From: Desulfurobacteriaceae bacterium
GTDB lineage: Bacteria > Aquificota > Aquificia > Desulfurobacteriales > Desulfurobacteriaceae
NCBI GenBank assembly: GCA_027068415.1
Contig: JAMOTD010000015.1
Span: 1-64,000 of the forward strand
Length of the DNA: 64,000 nucleotides
Reading direction: 5' to 3'
Under the pieces are notes generated by a model that did not search any database, was not told the DNA's origin, and saw only the letters and a list, made by a program, of their open reading frames with translations. A program made the position numbers and the translations under genes. Positions 42,358 through 51,175 of the stretch are shown one piece after another; the stretch's first letter is position 1; each line of letters begins with the position of its first letter.

Positions 42358-42878
42358 TACATCTTCCTGTCAAAGAAGATGTTTTTACCGCTTACAGAGA
42401 GGGGGATTCCGTAGCCCAGTTTAACCTCTTTCGGGACGAGGCCTCCGGCTATTGCTGCCTTTCCGAACGAGAACATAACTCTGTTGTCTATGTTGTTCTG
42501 GCTTGCAACTTTCACTGCCGAACCTATTGCAATCCCGAGGTCTCCGACTGCGTAAGCACAGTAGGCGCCGGCCTTTAAAGACTTTTCACAGTCCTCAAAG
42601 CCGCAGAAACCGCAGAAGGGAACGCCTCTGGGCTTAACCTCGGTTCCTATAAAGACGACCAGAAGAGAATCTCTCACGTTCTTTGCGTCCCTTATAAAGA
42701 AGGGGATTTCCTTCTCCCTTCCGATTTTCTCCATGAGTTCCGCTACTCTCTCTTTCTCTTTGCCTTCAAAGATTTTCGTGTAGAGGAGGTTTACCCCCTT
42801 TCCCTTGGGAGCAGTTATTGCGCTGCAGCACATAAGCTCCGCAACAGTCCTTACCGCCCCGTAGTACTCAAACTCCAT
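42357..42878 (-). CDS. DUF2148 ferredoxin-domain protein
   Basis: A 173-residue protein. The start is ATG 42878 behind GGAGGAG; an in-frame GTG at 42881 is only one base from the SD. The DUF2148 pattern shows at AELMCCSAITAPKGKGVN, then a cluster of Cys (VPFCGFCGFEDCEKS) and GAYCAYAVGDLGIAIGSAV. The Cys arrangement suggests an Fe-S site. The family is common in anaerobes and has no assigned function. It sits between the DUF1858 gene (overlapping its stop) and corA. Confidence 0.85.
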   Translation of the reverse strand: MEFEYYGAVRTVAELMCCSAITAPKGKGVNLLYTKIFEGKEKERVAELMEKIGREKEIPFFIRDAKNVRDSLLVVFIGTEVKPRGVPFCGFCGFEDCEKSLKAGAYCAYAVGDLGIAIGSAVKVASQNNIDNRVMFSFGKAAIAGGLVPKEVKLGYGIPLSVSGKNIFFDRKM

Positions 42879-43078
42879 CACTCCTCCAGGGCTTTTTCAA
42901 GCTCTTTAATTGCCTTTTCCGGCTTTAGCCTGTGGGCCTTAAAGACCTCCTCAAGGGTTTCGTCTTTAAAACCTTCGCAGTAGATACACTCCTCAATAAG
43001 CTGGTAGAGCTTTTCCTTTAGCTGGGGGAACTTTTCAAGGCACTCCCTTAGGGTCATTTGGAGGGTGGGTTTTTCCAC
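42878..43078 (-). CDS. DUF1858-like small protein
   Basis: A 66-residue helical protein. MTLRECLEKFPQLKEKLYQLIEECIYCEGFKDETLEEVFKAHRL matches the DUF1858/ScdA-N pattern (segments: CLEKFP, CIYCEGF, ETLEEVFKAHRL). Such domains accompany hybrid-cluster proteins and Fe-S repair proteins. Here it is free-standing and first in the operon, with TGA overlapping the DUF2148 start. Metal or nitric-oxide sensing is a guess. Confidence 0.7.
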   Translation of the reverse strand: MEKPTLQMTLRECLEKFPQLKEKLYQLIEECIYCEGFKDETLEEVFKAHRLKPEKAIKELEKALEE

Positions 43079-43135
43079 TTTAACTGCTCCTTTCGGTTTT
43101 ACGGTAAGGATATTTTACTTCACGGTGAGGTTTGA

Positions 43136-43152
43136 GGGCGGCAGAGCCGCCC
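43136..43152. terminator. Hairpin after the DUF1931 gene
   Basis: GGGCGGC (43136-43142), loop AGA, GCCGCCC (43146-43152), 10 bases past the minus-strand stop at 43162. It is a strong stem without a T-run, and lies before the next operon's first gene at 43078. Confidence 0.55.
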
Positions 43153-43161
43153 TGCAGGGTT

Positions 43162-43611
43162 TTACATCGTAAGGTCAAGGATTCTTCCGGCCCTCTCAAT
43201 GTCTTCGCTTGAGGGCTTTCTGACTCCCGGGTCAACCTCCTTCATAATCCTTGCAAGGATGTAAAGGAGGGTTCCCACGATTTCGGGGAGCTTGTTCTCA
43301 AGCTCAGCCTCAAGGGGGTACTTGAGGGGAGGTTTTGTTGCAAGGAAGTCAAGGATGTCCTGTAGGGGGAGCTCCTCCTCAAGGGCCTTAAACTTCTGAA
43401 TTGACTCAAGGAAGCCCTTTGTAAGGGGAATGTCGCACTCCCAGATAACCTCCCTGCCGTTGTACTTGGCGTTTCTCTCCCCTATGAGGAGAAGATCGTA
43501 GAGCTTCTTCTCTACAATGTCTGTAATCTCCTTTGCCTTGTTCTTGTCAATGTCAAGGCCGGCCGCTTTCCTCATAAGGGCTTCCAGCTTGGCAAGTCCT
43601 ACTACTGCCAT
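43162..43611 (-). CDS. DUF1931 histone-fold protein
   Basis: A 149-residue DUF1931 protein. MAVVGLAKLEALMRKAAGLDIDKNKAKEITDIVEKKLYDLL forms the first helix-strand-helix unit, seen as LAKLEALMRKAAGLDI and KAKEITDIVEKKLYDLL. The second half (ADAC-free, VGTLLYILARIMKEVDPG and SEDIERAGRILD) forms a second. The Aquifex homologue Aq_328 has a histone fold with two units in one chain. DNA binding is plausible, not shown here. It is monocistronic with its own promoter (43645-43673) and terminator, which is compatible with high expression. Confidence 0.9.
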   Translation of the reverse strand: MAVVGLAKLEALMRKAAGLDIDKNKAKEITDIVEKKLYDLLLIGERNAKYNGREVIWECDIPLTKGFLESIQKFKALEEELPLQDILDFLATKPPLKYPLEAELENKLPEIVGTLLYILARIMKEVDPGVRKPSSEDIERAGRILDLTM

Positions 43612-43644
43612 CTTCTCCCTCCTTCCGGGTATTTTTCTGCCTGA

Positions 43645-43673
43645 AATTTAAGTTTTCCAAAGCCCTCTATCAA
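43645..43673 (-). promoter_or_regulatory. Sigma70-type promoter for the DUF1931 gene
   Basis: On the minus strand TTGATA (43673-43668), 17-base spacer, TAAATT (43650-43645), 33 bases before the ATG at 43611. It overlaps the divergent purL promoter, so the two may compete. Confidence 0.65.
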
Positions 43674-43682
43674 CGCTATAAT
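43654..43682 (+). promoter_or_regulatory. Sigma70-type promoter for purL
   Basis: TTTCCA (43654-43659), 17-base spacer, perfect TATAAT (43677-43682), 43 bases before the purL ATG, which is preceded by AGGGAGAAG. It is interlaced with the divergent DUF1931 promoter. Confidence 0.6.
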
Positions 43683-43725
43683 TTACTTTGCTTTCTTTAG
43701 TTAGACCTCAATTAAGGGAGAAGCA

Positions 43726-45948
43726 ATGGACAGAAAGGTTATAGAGAGCCATGTAACCTGGGAGGAGTACCAGAGGATTAAGGAGCTCCTGGGGAGGGAG
43801 CCAAACCTCGTTGAGCTTGGAATCTTCTCTGCAATGTGGTCTGAGCACTGCTCCTACAAGTCCTCCCGCCCCCACCTTAAGAAGTTCCCCACCGAAGCTC
43901 CCTGGGTGGTTCAGGGGCCGGGAGAGAACGCCGGGATAATAATGGTTGACGAGGAGAAGGAAATCTGTGCCGCCTTTAAAGTTGAGTCCCACAACCACCC
44001 CTCCTACATTGAGCCCTTCCACGGGGCTGCAACTGGGGTCGGCGGAATCTTAAGGGACGTCTTTACGATGGGAGCCCGCCCGGTTGCCTGTATGGACTCT
44101 TTAAGGTTCGGGGAGCTCCACGACCCCAAAATGCGCTATGTTGCCAAGGGGGTAGTCTCCGGAATAAGCCACTACGGAAACTGCGTTGGCGTTCCGACAG
44201 TTGGGGGAGAGGTTTACTTTGACCCCTGCTACCAGACAAATCCCTTAGTAAACGCCTTTGCCCTCGGGATAGTTAAGAAGGACAAGATTTTCTACGCCCG
44301 CGCCGCCGGAGTAGGAAACCCGGTTATCTACGTCGGAGCCAAGACCGGAAGGGACGGAATTCACGGGGCCACAATGGCCTCTGAGGAGTTTTCCTCTGAG
44401 GAGGAGGTTGAGAAGAAGGTAAACGTTCAAGTAGGCGACCCCTTTATGGAGAAGCTCCTAATAGAGGCCTGTCTTGAGGCGATGGAGAAGGAGGGAATAG
44501 TCGCAATTCAGGATATGGGAGCCGCCGGCTTAACCTCCTCCTCGGTTGAGATGGCTTCAAGGGGAGGGGTCGGAGTAGAGCTCTGGCTTGACAGGGTTCC
44601 CACCCGCGAGGAGGGAATGACCCCCTACGAGATAATGCTTTCAGAGTCTCAGGAGAGGATGCTCGTAGTCTGCGAGAGGGGTAAAGAGAAAGAGATAATG
44701 GAAGTTTTCCGCAAGTGGGACTTGGACGCCGTTGTTATCGGAGAGGTTATTGAGGAGCCGGTTTTAAGGCTCTACTGGCACGGTGACAAGGTTGCAGAGC
44801 TCCCCATTAAAGCTCTAACCGACGAAGCTCCCGTTTACTACCGTCCCTTTAAAGTCCCCAAGTACATCTTAGAGAACGCTTCTTACGACCAAAGTGAAAT
44901 CCCCGAGCCTGAGGATTACAACGAAATTGTTAGGGAGCTCCTATCCTCTCCCACGATTGCCAGCAAGCGCTGGATTTGGGAGCAGTACGACCACATGGTT
45001 CAGATAAATACGGTTATCTACCCCGGAGGGGATGCCGCCCTCTTAAGGGTTAAAGAGAGTAAAAAGGGGATAGCAATAAGCTCAGACTGCAACTCCCGCT
45101 ACTGCTACCTCAACCCCTACGAGGGAGGCAAGATTGCCGTTGCAGAGGCCGCAAGGAACGTTGCCTGTACCGGTGCCGTTCCCAGAGCAATAACCGACTG
45201 CCTCAACTTTGCAAGCCCCGAAGACCCGGAAATTATGTGGCAGTTTGTAAAGGCAACCGACGGAATGGCCGATGCCTGTAAAGTCCTTGAAACTCCGGTA
45301 GTGAGCGGAAACGTCAGCTTCTACAACGAGACGAAGACCGAGGAGGGTAAGAGGGCGATTTACCCCACCCCTACCGTAGTCTGCGTCGGCGTTATTGACG
45401 ACATAGAGAAAAGGATGACTGCAGAGTTTAAGGAGGAAGGTGATTACATAATTCTCCTCGGCGAGAATATCGGAAACATTTCGGGCTCTGAGTACCAGAA
45501 GCTCAGAACAGGCCGGGTTAAGGGAAGGGGGCAGAGTATAGACCTCAGGTTTGAGAAGACCTTACAGGAGGCCCTGATTGAGGCAATTTCAAAGGGTCTG
45601 GTAAAGCATGCCCACGATATAAGCGAGGGAGGTCTGGCGGTAAACCTCTTTGAGTCGGCCTTCCCGAGGGAGCTGGGCTTTACCGTTGAGCTTGACGATG
45701 ATTTAAGGAGCGACTTCCTCCTCTTTGGAGAGGAGCCCAGCAGAATTGTTATTTCGGCTTCCCCCGAGAAGGTAGAGGAGATTTTGGACTTCTTTAATAA
45801 GAAGACCGTTCCTGCAAAGGTAATAGGAAGGGTAGGCGGAGAGAGAGGAGTTATAAAACATAGGGGCAGAGAGCTTGTTAACTTGAGCGTGAAAGAGGCT
45901 AAAGAGCTCTACAAAACGGCATTGGAGAAGAAGCTTATAGGTGAGTGA
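43726..45948 (+). CDS. purL: Phosphoribosylformylglycinamidine synthase II
   Basis: A 740-residue small-type PurL that needs separate PurS and PurQ. It converts FGAR, ATP and glutamine-derived ammonia to FGAM in purine synthesis. Signatures include [61 protein letters not shown] and the second-half [10 protein letters not shown] and [10 protein letters not shown]. purS and purQ are not adjacent. Its stop overlaps the histidine kinase start by 8 bases. Confidence 0.96.
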   Translation: MDRKVIESHVTWEEYQRIKELLGREPNLVELGIFSAMWSEHCSYKSSRPHLKKFPTEAPWVVQGPGENAGIIMVDEEKEICAAFKVESHNHPSYIEPFHGAATGVGGILRDVFTMGARPVACMDSLRFGELHDPKMRYVAKGVVSGISHYGNCVGVPTVGGEVYFDPCYQTNPLVNAFALGIVKKDKIFYARAAGVGNPVIYVGAKTGRDGIHGATMASEEFSSEEEVEKKVNVQVGDPFMEKLLIEACLEAMEKEGIVAIQDMGAAGLTSSSVEMASRGGVGVELWLDRVPTREEGMTPYEIMLSESQERMLVVCERGKEKEIMEVFRKWDLDAVVIGEVIEEPVLRLYWHGDKVAELPIKALTDEAPVYYRPFKVPKYILENASYDQSEIPEPEDYNEIVRELLSSPTIASKRWIWEQYDHMVQINTVIYPGGDAALLRVKESKKGIAISSDCNSRYCYLNPYEGGKIAVAEAARNVACTGAVPRAITDCLNFASPEDPEIMWQFVKATDGMADACKVLETPVVSGNVSFYNETKTEEGKRAIYPTPTVVCVGVIDDIEKRMTAEFKEEGDYIILLGENIGNISGSEYQKLRTGRVKGRGQSIDLRFEKTLQEALIEAISKGLVKHAHDISEGGLAVNLFESAFPRELGFTVELDDDLRSDFLLFGEEPSRIVISASPEKVEEILDFFNKKTVPAKVIGRVGGERGVIKHRGRELVNLSVKEAKELYKTALEKKLIGE

Positions 45949-47134
45949 GAGCTCCTTTATTTCAGACAGGTTTTACCTTATCTACAGGGTAGGGAGGCTG
46001 GCCTTCTCGGTCGGCCTCCTCGTCCTTCTCCTTTCAATCTCCTCAATCTCAAAGGTCTTCTTTGACAAGTTCTCGTTGGCCGTTCTCGGCATTTACTCGG
46101 TTGTAAGCCTCTTTATCTTCCTCTTCTCAAAGCGGCCGCACCTGTTTGAGTTCCTCCTTGACGAGCTCTTCCTCTTCCTGCTGGTTTTAAAGGGGGCCTT
46201 CTCCTACACCTTCTTCTCAATTTTCCTCTTCTTTCCTGTCTTCTTCTCGGAGCTCTTTTTGGGAGGGTATTACGGGTACCTTAGCGCTCTGGTCGGGATT
46301 TTCCTCCAGTTCCTCTACTTTATCGTTGTTTACGGAGGCTTCGGCTTCTCCTCCCTTATTCAGTTCGTCCTCAACGGCAGTGCCCTGGTTTTAATGATGC
46401 TCGCCTCAAAGAAGCTAAAGCACAGGTTTGAATCCCAGGAGAGGTACATAAGGGCCCTTGAGAAGGAGAGGGAGGATGCGGAGCTCTACAAGAGGCTCTA
46501 CGAAATCAGTGCCGACCTTGCCCACGAGCTCAAAAACCCGCTGGCCTCAATCAAGGGGGCTGTGGAACTCATGCTTGAGGGAAAGAGGAGCGACAGGCTC
46601 CTTAAGATTGTAAAGAGGGAGAGTGAGAGACTTGACTCAATAATTAAGGACTTCCTCAACCTTGCCCGCCCCTTTTCCGAGACGAAAGTTCCCGTTTCCC
46701 TTACGAGCGTTGTTAAGGACATTCTCTCCTCGGTAGACCCTTACGGCAAGAGGATTGAGCTGGTGGGGGGAGAAGAGGAGCTCTTCGTCCTTGCAGACCC
46801 CCGGGCTATACGCTCGGCCGTTGACAACCTTGTGAGGAACGCCCTTCAGTGGTCAAGGGACAGGGTCAGGATAACTCTTATGGCCGACGGCGATTGGGCG
46901 AGCCTATTCGTTGAGGACGACGGCCCCGGCGTTCCTGAAGAGGAGAGAAGCCGCATCTTTGAGCCCTTCTTCTCAAAGAGGAGCGACGGCTCGGGGCTGG
47001 GGCTTGCAATAGTTAAGAAGTTTGTCCTTGACATGGGGGGCTTTGTTATAGTTGATAGGAGCTCTTTAGGAGGAGCTAAATTTATTATGAAACTGCCCCT
47101 TTACAGGGAGGAAGATGAGAGTTTTAGTACTTGA
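45941..47134 (+). CDS. Sensor histidine kinase (NtrB-like)
   Basis: A 397-residue membrane kinase. About four to five transmembrane helices fill residues 15-150. A short coiled coil leads to the H-box [17 protein letters not shown]-box ([11 protein letters not shown]), G1 ([12 protein letters not shown]) and G2 ([12 protein letters not shown]) follow. No periplasmic sensor domain is evident, so the sensed signal is probably intramembrane or internal. The GTG start overlaps purL, and its 3' end overlaps the response regulator by 20 bases, tying the two together. Confidence 0.92.
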   Translation: MSESSFISDRFYLIYRVGRLAFSVGLLVLLLSISSISKVFFDKFSLAVLGIYSVVSLFIFLFSKRPHLFEFLLDELFLFLLVLKGAFSYTFFSIFLFFPVFFSELFLGGYYGYLSALVGIFLQFLYFIVVYGGFGFSSLIQFVLNGSALVLMMLASKKLKHRFESQERYIRALEKEREDAELYKRLYEISADLAHELKNPLASIKGAVELMLEGKRSDRLLKIVKRESERLDSIIKDFLNLARPFSETKVPVSLTSVVKDILSSVDPYGKRIELVGGEEELFVLADPRAIRSAVDNLVRNALQWSRDRVRITLMADGDWASLFVEDDGPGVPEEERSRIFEPFFSKRSDGSGLGLAIVKKFVLDMGGFVIVDRSSLGGAKFIMKLPLYREEDESFST

Positions 47135-48455
47135 AGACGAAGCCTCTTTGAGGGACATTTTGGCCTTAATCCTTGAGGATTTCGGCTACGAAGTTGAGGA
47201 GGCCGGGAGTTTAAAGGAGGCCAGAGAGAAGTTAAACGAGGAAGAGTTTGACCTTGCTCTCGTTGACCTTCGCCTTCCCGACGGCTCCGGAATGGAGCTT
47301 GTAAGGGAGATTAAGAGGAGGAGCCCCGAAACGGAAGTAATAATAATTACCGCCTACGCCTCAACGGAGACGGTAAAGGAGGCCTTTGAGCTCGGAGTTT
47401 ATGACTACGTTGAAAAACCTTTCAACATAAATGACCTGAAGCTCCTGATTAGGAACGTTTCGGACAAAATTTCCCTTAAGAAGAGGTACTCGTCGGAGGA
47501 GATTCCCGGTTTTATCGGTAAGAGTAAGGCCGTTGAAAAGTTAAAGGAGAACATCAAAAAGGTTGCTCCTTATGACGTCAACGTTTTGATTTTGGGGGAG
47601 AGCGGAACGGGTAAGGAAGTTGTTGCAAAGGCTATTCACCAGCTCAGCGGCAGGAAAAATAAGCCCTTCGTCGCTATAAACTGTGCAGCCCTCCCGCCCG
47701 AGCTCCTTGAGAGCGAGCTCTTCGGCTACAAGAAGGGCGCCTTTACCGGTGCAGTTGCGGATAAGAAAGGTTTAATTGAGAAGGCCGACGGAGGAACCCT
47801 CTTTTTAGATGAAATCGGGGATATGCCCCTGCCTTTACAGGCAAAGCTCCTTAGGTTTCTTGAGACGAAGCGCTTTATTCCTCTGGGCTCAACCGCCGAG
47901 AAGGAAGTTGACGTAAGGGTTATTGCTGCCACAAACAAGAACTTGAAGGAGGAGATTAAGAAGGGCAACTTCAGAGAAGATCTCTACTACAGGCTGGCAA
48001 CTATTGTTATTGAAATTCCTCCCCTGAGGGAGAGGAGAGAAGACATACCCCTTCTGGTTGAGTACTTTGCAAGGGAGTTTGCAAATAAGTACGGTAAAGA
48101 GATTAAGAGGATTTCTTCGGGGTTTATAAACTACCTGATGGAGCTCCCCCTTGAGGGAAACGTCAGGGAGCTGAGGAACATAGTTGAAAGGGAGGTAATC
48201 CTCCTTGAAGACGGAATTTTGGGTGCGGGCTACAGCGGAAAGGGGAAACTGCCCGTAAAAGAGATTGTAATTCCCGATGAGGGAGTTAACCTGAAGGAGA
48301 TTTTAAACCGGGTTGAGAGGGAGTACATCCTTGCCGCCCTTGAAAAGACCGGCGGGGTTAAGACGAAGGCCGCCCAGCTCCTCGGTTTAACTCTGAGGGA
48401 GTTCAGGTATAGGCTGAGTAAACACCTCCCCGAGAAAGGGGAGGCGGAAAGTTAG
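47115..48455 (+). CDS. NtrC-family sigma54-dependent response regulator
   Basis: A 446-residue regulator. The receiver domain (1-118) has ED near residue 8, the phospho-Asp in LALVDLRLPDGSG and Lys in VEKP. The AAA+ domain (about 140-380) has GESGTGKEVVAK (Walker A), GAFTGA for sigma54 contact and LFLDEIGDMP (Walker B). A Fis-type helix-turn-helix (KTGGVKTKAAQLLGLTLREFRYRLSKH region) ends it. It implies sigma54 promoters in this genome; none was convincing in this window. It is encoded with its kinase. Confidence 0.95.
   Translation: MRVLVLEDEASLRDILALILEDFGYEVEEAGSLKEAREKLNEEEFDLALVDLRLPDGSGMELVREIKRRSPETEVIIITAYASTETVKEAFELGVYDYVEKPFNINDLKLLIRNVSDKISLKKRYSSEEIPGFIGKSKAVEKLKENIKKVAPYDVNVLILGESGTGKEVVAKAIHQLSGRKNKPFVAINCAALPPELLESELFGYKKGAFTGAVADKKGLIEKADGGTLFLDEIGDMPLPLQAKLLRFLETKRFIPLGSTAEKEVDVRVIAATNKNLKEEIKKGNFREDLYYRLATIVIEIPPLRERREDIPLLVEYFAREFANKYGKEIKRISSGFINYLMELPLEGNVRELRNIVEREVILLEDGILGAGYSGKGKLPVKEIVIPDEGVNLKEILNRVEREYILAALEKTGGVKTKAAQLLGLTLREFRYRLSKHLPEKGEAES
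48425..48444. terminator. Hairpin in the 3' end of the response-regulator gene
   Basis: CCTCCCC (48425-48431), loop GAGAAA, GGGGAGG (48438-48444), eight bases before the stop codon and 14 before the convergent tig stop. Placing the stem inside the coding end saves space between convergent genes. It is followed by a pyrimidine-rich stretch. Confidence 0.55.
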
Positions 48456-48458
48456 CTA

Positions 48459-49757
48459 TTACTCTTTCTTCTCCTCTTCCTGAGTTTCCTCTATCTCTGC
48501 AAGCTCAATGAGTCTATCAAGGGCCTTTTGCCTCCTGATGTCCTCCTTAATCATCGGCAGAAGTCCCCTCTCCTCCAAGGACTGCCTTGCCTTAACGTAG
48601 TCCCCTCCGAAGAGGTTGTCTGCAAGTTTTTGAATCTCCTCTTCAAGCTCCTCGTCGCTTACCTCAATTCCCTCAAGCTCTGCAACCTTCTCAAGGAGGA
48701 GCTTCACTTTAACTGTCTTCTCAGCGGTAGGCCTTACCATCTCAATTACCGCTTGAGGAGATAGCTGCTGAACGTTTACTCCCATCTGGGCAAGGCGCGC
48801 CAGCTGGTTCTCGGCCTGTGCCCTAACCTCAAGCTCAAGCATTGAGGGGGGAACGGGAACTTCAACTTTCTTAAGGAGTTCCTCAATAATCTGGTCTTCA
48901 ATCTCCTCCTGTTCCCTCGTCTTCTCGGCAACCTCAAGGTCTTCCCTGATTTTCTTCTTCATCTCCTCTACGCTTTCAAAGCCGAGCTTCTTGGCAAACT
49001 CGTCGTTTACCTCGGGGAGCTCCCTCTCCTTAACCGCCTTAACCTTAAACTTCACCTTAACCTTCTTGCCGGCTACCTCTCCGTAAACCTCCTTATCCTC
49101 GCCGGCTGTAAACTCAACCTCTCCTTCCTCTCCGGCCTTCTTCCCGATTACCTCCTTCTCAACCTCGGGCCAGAGCTGTTTCTGTCCTAAAACTACCGAA
49201 ACGGAGCCCCTGTGAACTCCTTCATCTCCCTCAACTTGGGTCTCGTACTCAACCTCAACGAGGTCGCCCTCTTTTGCTTCCCTGTCAACCTCCTTCCACT
49301 GGGCAAGCTGGTTCCTCAGGCCTTCAACCACCTTCTCAACGTCCTCGTCGCCTATTTCTCTGGTGGTCTTCTTAACCTTAATTCCGGTGTAGTCTTCCTT
49401 TGTAATGTTTACCTCGGGCTTAACCTCAAGGACAAGTGAGACTTCAAAGGTGTTGTTCTTGAGGTCAAGGTTGATATCCTCAACGGCCGGGTCTGTAAGG
49501 AGCTTCAGTCCCTCTTTCTCAATAACCTCTGCCAGCTTTCTGGGGACGAAAGTCCTTAGAAGGGCGTCCCTGATTTCCTCCTGGTAGTACTTCTTTATTA
49601 TGTGGACGGGTGCTTTGCCGGGTCTGAAGCCCGGAACCTTGGCGTTTTTGCCGATTTCCCTTGCAATCAGGTCAACTTCTTTCTTGAGCTCCTCGGGCTC
49701 TGCAACGATTTTGAGGCCGTAGATTACGTCTCCTCTCTTCTCAAGCTCGTATTTCAT
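48459..49757 (-). CDS. tig: Trigger factor
   Basis: A 432-residue ribosome-bound chaperone. The ribosome-docking signature KVPGFRPGKAP is near residue 40. A PPIase (FKBP-like) domain spans about 150-245 (EAKEGDLVEVEYETQVEGDE to KVKFKVKAVKERELPEVND). The helical C-terminal arms follow, ending in a Glu-rich tail. It shields nascent chains. Its start overlaps the argG stop by 4 bases, so both lie in one transcript. Confidence 0.95.
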   Translation of the reverse strand: MKYELEKRGDVIYGLKIVAEPEELKKEVDLIAREIGKNAKVPGFRPGKAPVHIIKKYYQEEIRDALLRTFVPRKLAEVIEKEGLKLLTDPAVEDINLDLKNNTFEVSLVLEVKPEVNITKEDYTGIKVKKTTREIGDEDVEKVVEGLRNQLAQWKEVDREAKEGDLVEVEYETQVEGDEGVHRGSVSVVLGQKQLWPEVEKEVIGKKAGEEGEVEFTAGEDKEVYGEVAGKKVKVKFKVKAVKERELPEVNDEFAKKLGFESVEEMKKKIREDLEVAEKTREQEEIEDQIIEELLKKVEVPVPPSMLELEVRAQAENQLARLAQMGVNVQQLSPQAVIEMVRPTAEKTVKVKLLLEKVAELEGIEVSDEELEEEIQKLADNLFGGDYVKARQSLEERGLLPMIKEDIRRQKALDRLIELAEIEETQEEEKKE

Positions 49758-50968
49758 CTGTCTCCTCCTTTAGCCTTTCTTACTCTTCCCATTACCTTTA
49801 GAGGTAAGCTCCACACTTTTGTAAAGGCGGCTCCTGCTTTATGGTCAAAGGCATCTTTGGGGCTGTAAGTTGCGAGGTCTTCAATGTAGAGGGAGTTTGG
49901 AGACTTCCTTCCAACAACCTGAGCATTGCCCTTAAAGAGCTTAAACCTTACGGTTCCGCTGACGAGCGGTGCAATCTGAGCATTGAAGGCGTCTAAGGCC
50001 TCCCTTAATGGTGTAAACCAGAGGGCTTCGTAAACGACCTCGGCGTAGGGGTGTTTAACGTGGCTCTGCTTGTAGTGGTAGGTGAACCTGTCAAGGACTA
50101 AGCTCTCAAGCTCGTCGTAGGCCCTTATTAAGAGAAGTGCCGCCGGGGCCTCGTAAACCTCCCTTGACTTAATTCCTACGAGCCTGTTCTCAACCATGTC
50201 AATGCGGCCGTAGCCGTGTTTCCCGGCAATCTCGTTTAAGTCCCAGATTAACTTCCAGAGCTCGCTGTACCTCTTATCGTTAATTGCTACCGGAGTTCCG
50301 TTTTCAAACTCTATTTCAACGTACTCAGGCTCGTCGGGAGCTCTCTCCGGGCTTACGGTTATTACAAAGGCGTCCTCGGGGGGCTCGGTGTAGGGGTCCT
50401 CAAGGGGGCCGGCCTCAATTGCAACTCCCCACAGGTTCCTGTCGTAGGAGTAGGGCTTTTCCTTTGTGGCGACTACCGGAATTCCGTGCTTCTTTGCGTA
50501 CTCAATCTCCTCTTCCCTTGACTTAAACTCCCACTCCCTTACCGGGGCTAAAACCTCAATGTCGGGGTCAAGGGCCCAGACCGACGCCTCAAACCTTACC
50601 TGGTCGTTCCCTTTACCCGTTGAGCCGTGGGCAACAAAGTCTGCACCGACCCTGTGGGCAACTTCAACCAGCTTTTTGGCTATTAAGGGCCTTGAGAGTG
50701 CCGAAATGAGAGGGTACTTGCCCTCGTAGAGAGCTCCCGCCCTCATCAGCGGCATACAGTACTCCCTTGCGAACTCCTCCTTGATGTCGTCAACTATTGC
50801 CTCAACTGCACCTGAAGCCTTGGCTTTTGCCGGAATTTCGTCAAGCTCCTCTCCCTGACCCACGTCGGCAGTGTAGGTTATAACTTCAAAACCCCTGTCT
50901 GCCAGCCACCTTACTATTACGGAGGTGTCAAGTCCGCCGGAGTAGGCAAGAACTACTCTCTTTCCCAC
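49754..50968 (-). CDS. argG: Argininosuccinate synthase
   Basis: A 404-residue enzyme joining citrulline and aspartate with ATP in arginine synthesis. The N-terminal PP-loop-like motif is VVLAYSGGLDTSVIVRWL. HGSTGKGNDQVRFE, EYCMPLMRAGALYEGKYPL and NRLVGIKSREVYEAP are the family signatures. It is first of argG-tig on the minus strand. Confidence 0.96.
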   Translation of the reverse strand: MGKRVVLAYSGGLDTSVIVRWLADRGFEVITYTADVGQGEELDEIPAKAKASGAVEAIVDDIKEEFAREYCMPLMRAGALYEGKYPLISALSRPLIAKKLVEVAHRVGADFVAHGSTGKGNDQVRFEASVWALDPDIEVLAPVREWEFKSREEEIEYAKKHGIPVVATKEKPYSYDRNLWGVAIEAGPLEDPYTEPPEDAFVITVSPERAPDEPEYVEIEFENGTPVAINDKRYSELWKLIWDLNEIAGKHGYGRIDMVENRLVGIKSREVYEAPAALLLIRAYDELESLVLDRFTYHYKQSHVKHPYAEVVYEALWFTPLREALDAFNAQIAPLVSGTVRFKLFKGNAQVVGRKSPNSLYIEDLATYSPKDAFDHKAGAAFTKVWSLPLKVMGRVRKAKGGDR

Positions 50969-51035
50969 AATCTCCTCCTTGCCTTTTTAACTTGCGGAAT
51001 TTTAGGAAAAATTCCGCCGATATACAACGCTTTTG

Positions 51036-51064
51036 TTGACACTGCCCCTTCGGAGGGCTATATT
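51036..51064 (+). promoter_or_regulatory. Consensus sigma70 promoter for tRNA(CAT)-tilS
   Basis: Perfect TTGACA (51036-51041), 17-base spacer, TATATT (51059-51064), 13 bases before the first tRNA base at 51078. This is the best promoter match seen in the window. Confidence 0.8.
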
Positions 51065-51077
51065 TCTCCCTGCAAGT

Positions 51078-51154
51078 GGCGACGTGGCTCAGGTGGTTAG
51101 AGCGGGCGGCTCATACCCGCCAGGTCGGTGGTTCGACTCCACCCGTCGCCACCA
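51078..51154 (+). tRNA. tRNA with CAT anticodon (tRNA-Met, possibly Ile2)
   Basis: A 77-base cloverleaf with encoded CCA. The acceptor is GGCGACG/CGTCGCC, the anticodon loop CTCATAC in a GGCGG/CCGCC stem, and the T-loop GGTTCGACTCC. The paired 1-72 position and the lack of three G-C pairs next to the loop exclude the initiator. Elongator tRNA-Met is most likely by likeness to known Met tRNAs, but CAT is also the anticodon of tRNA-Ile2, the TilS substrate, and tilS is 22 bases downstream. A run of eight T follows the CCA. Confidence 0.92.
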
Positions 51155-51175
51155 ATTTTTTTTATTCCCTCCCCG

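Noticed and set aside
47115-48455. Sigma54 promoter targets of the NtrC-type regulator within the window
   Set aside because: No convincing GG-N10-GC element of the TGGCAC/TTGC type was found in the short intergenic spaces read.
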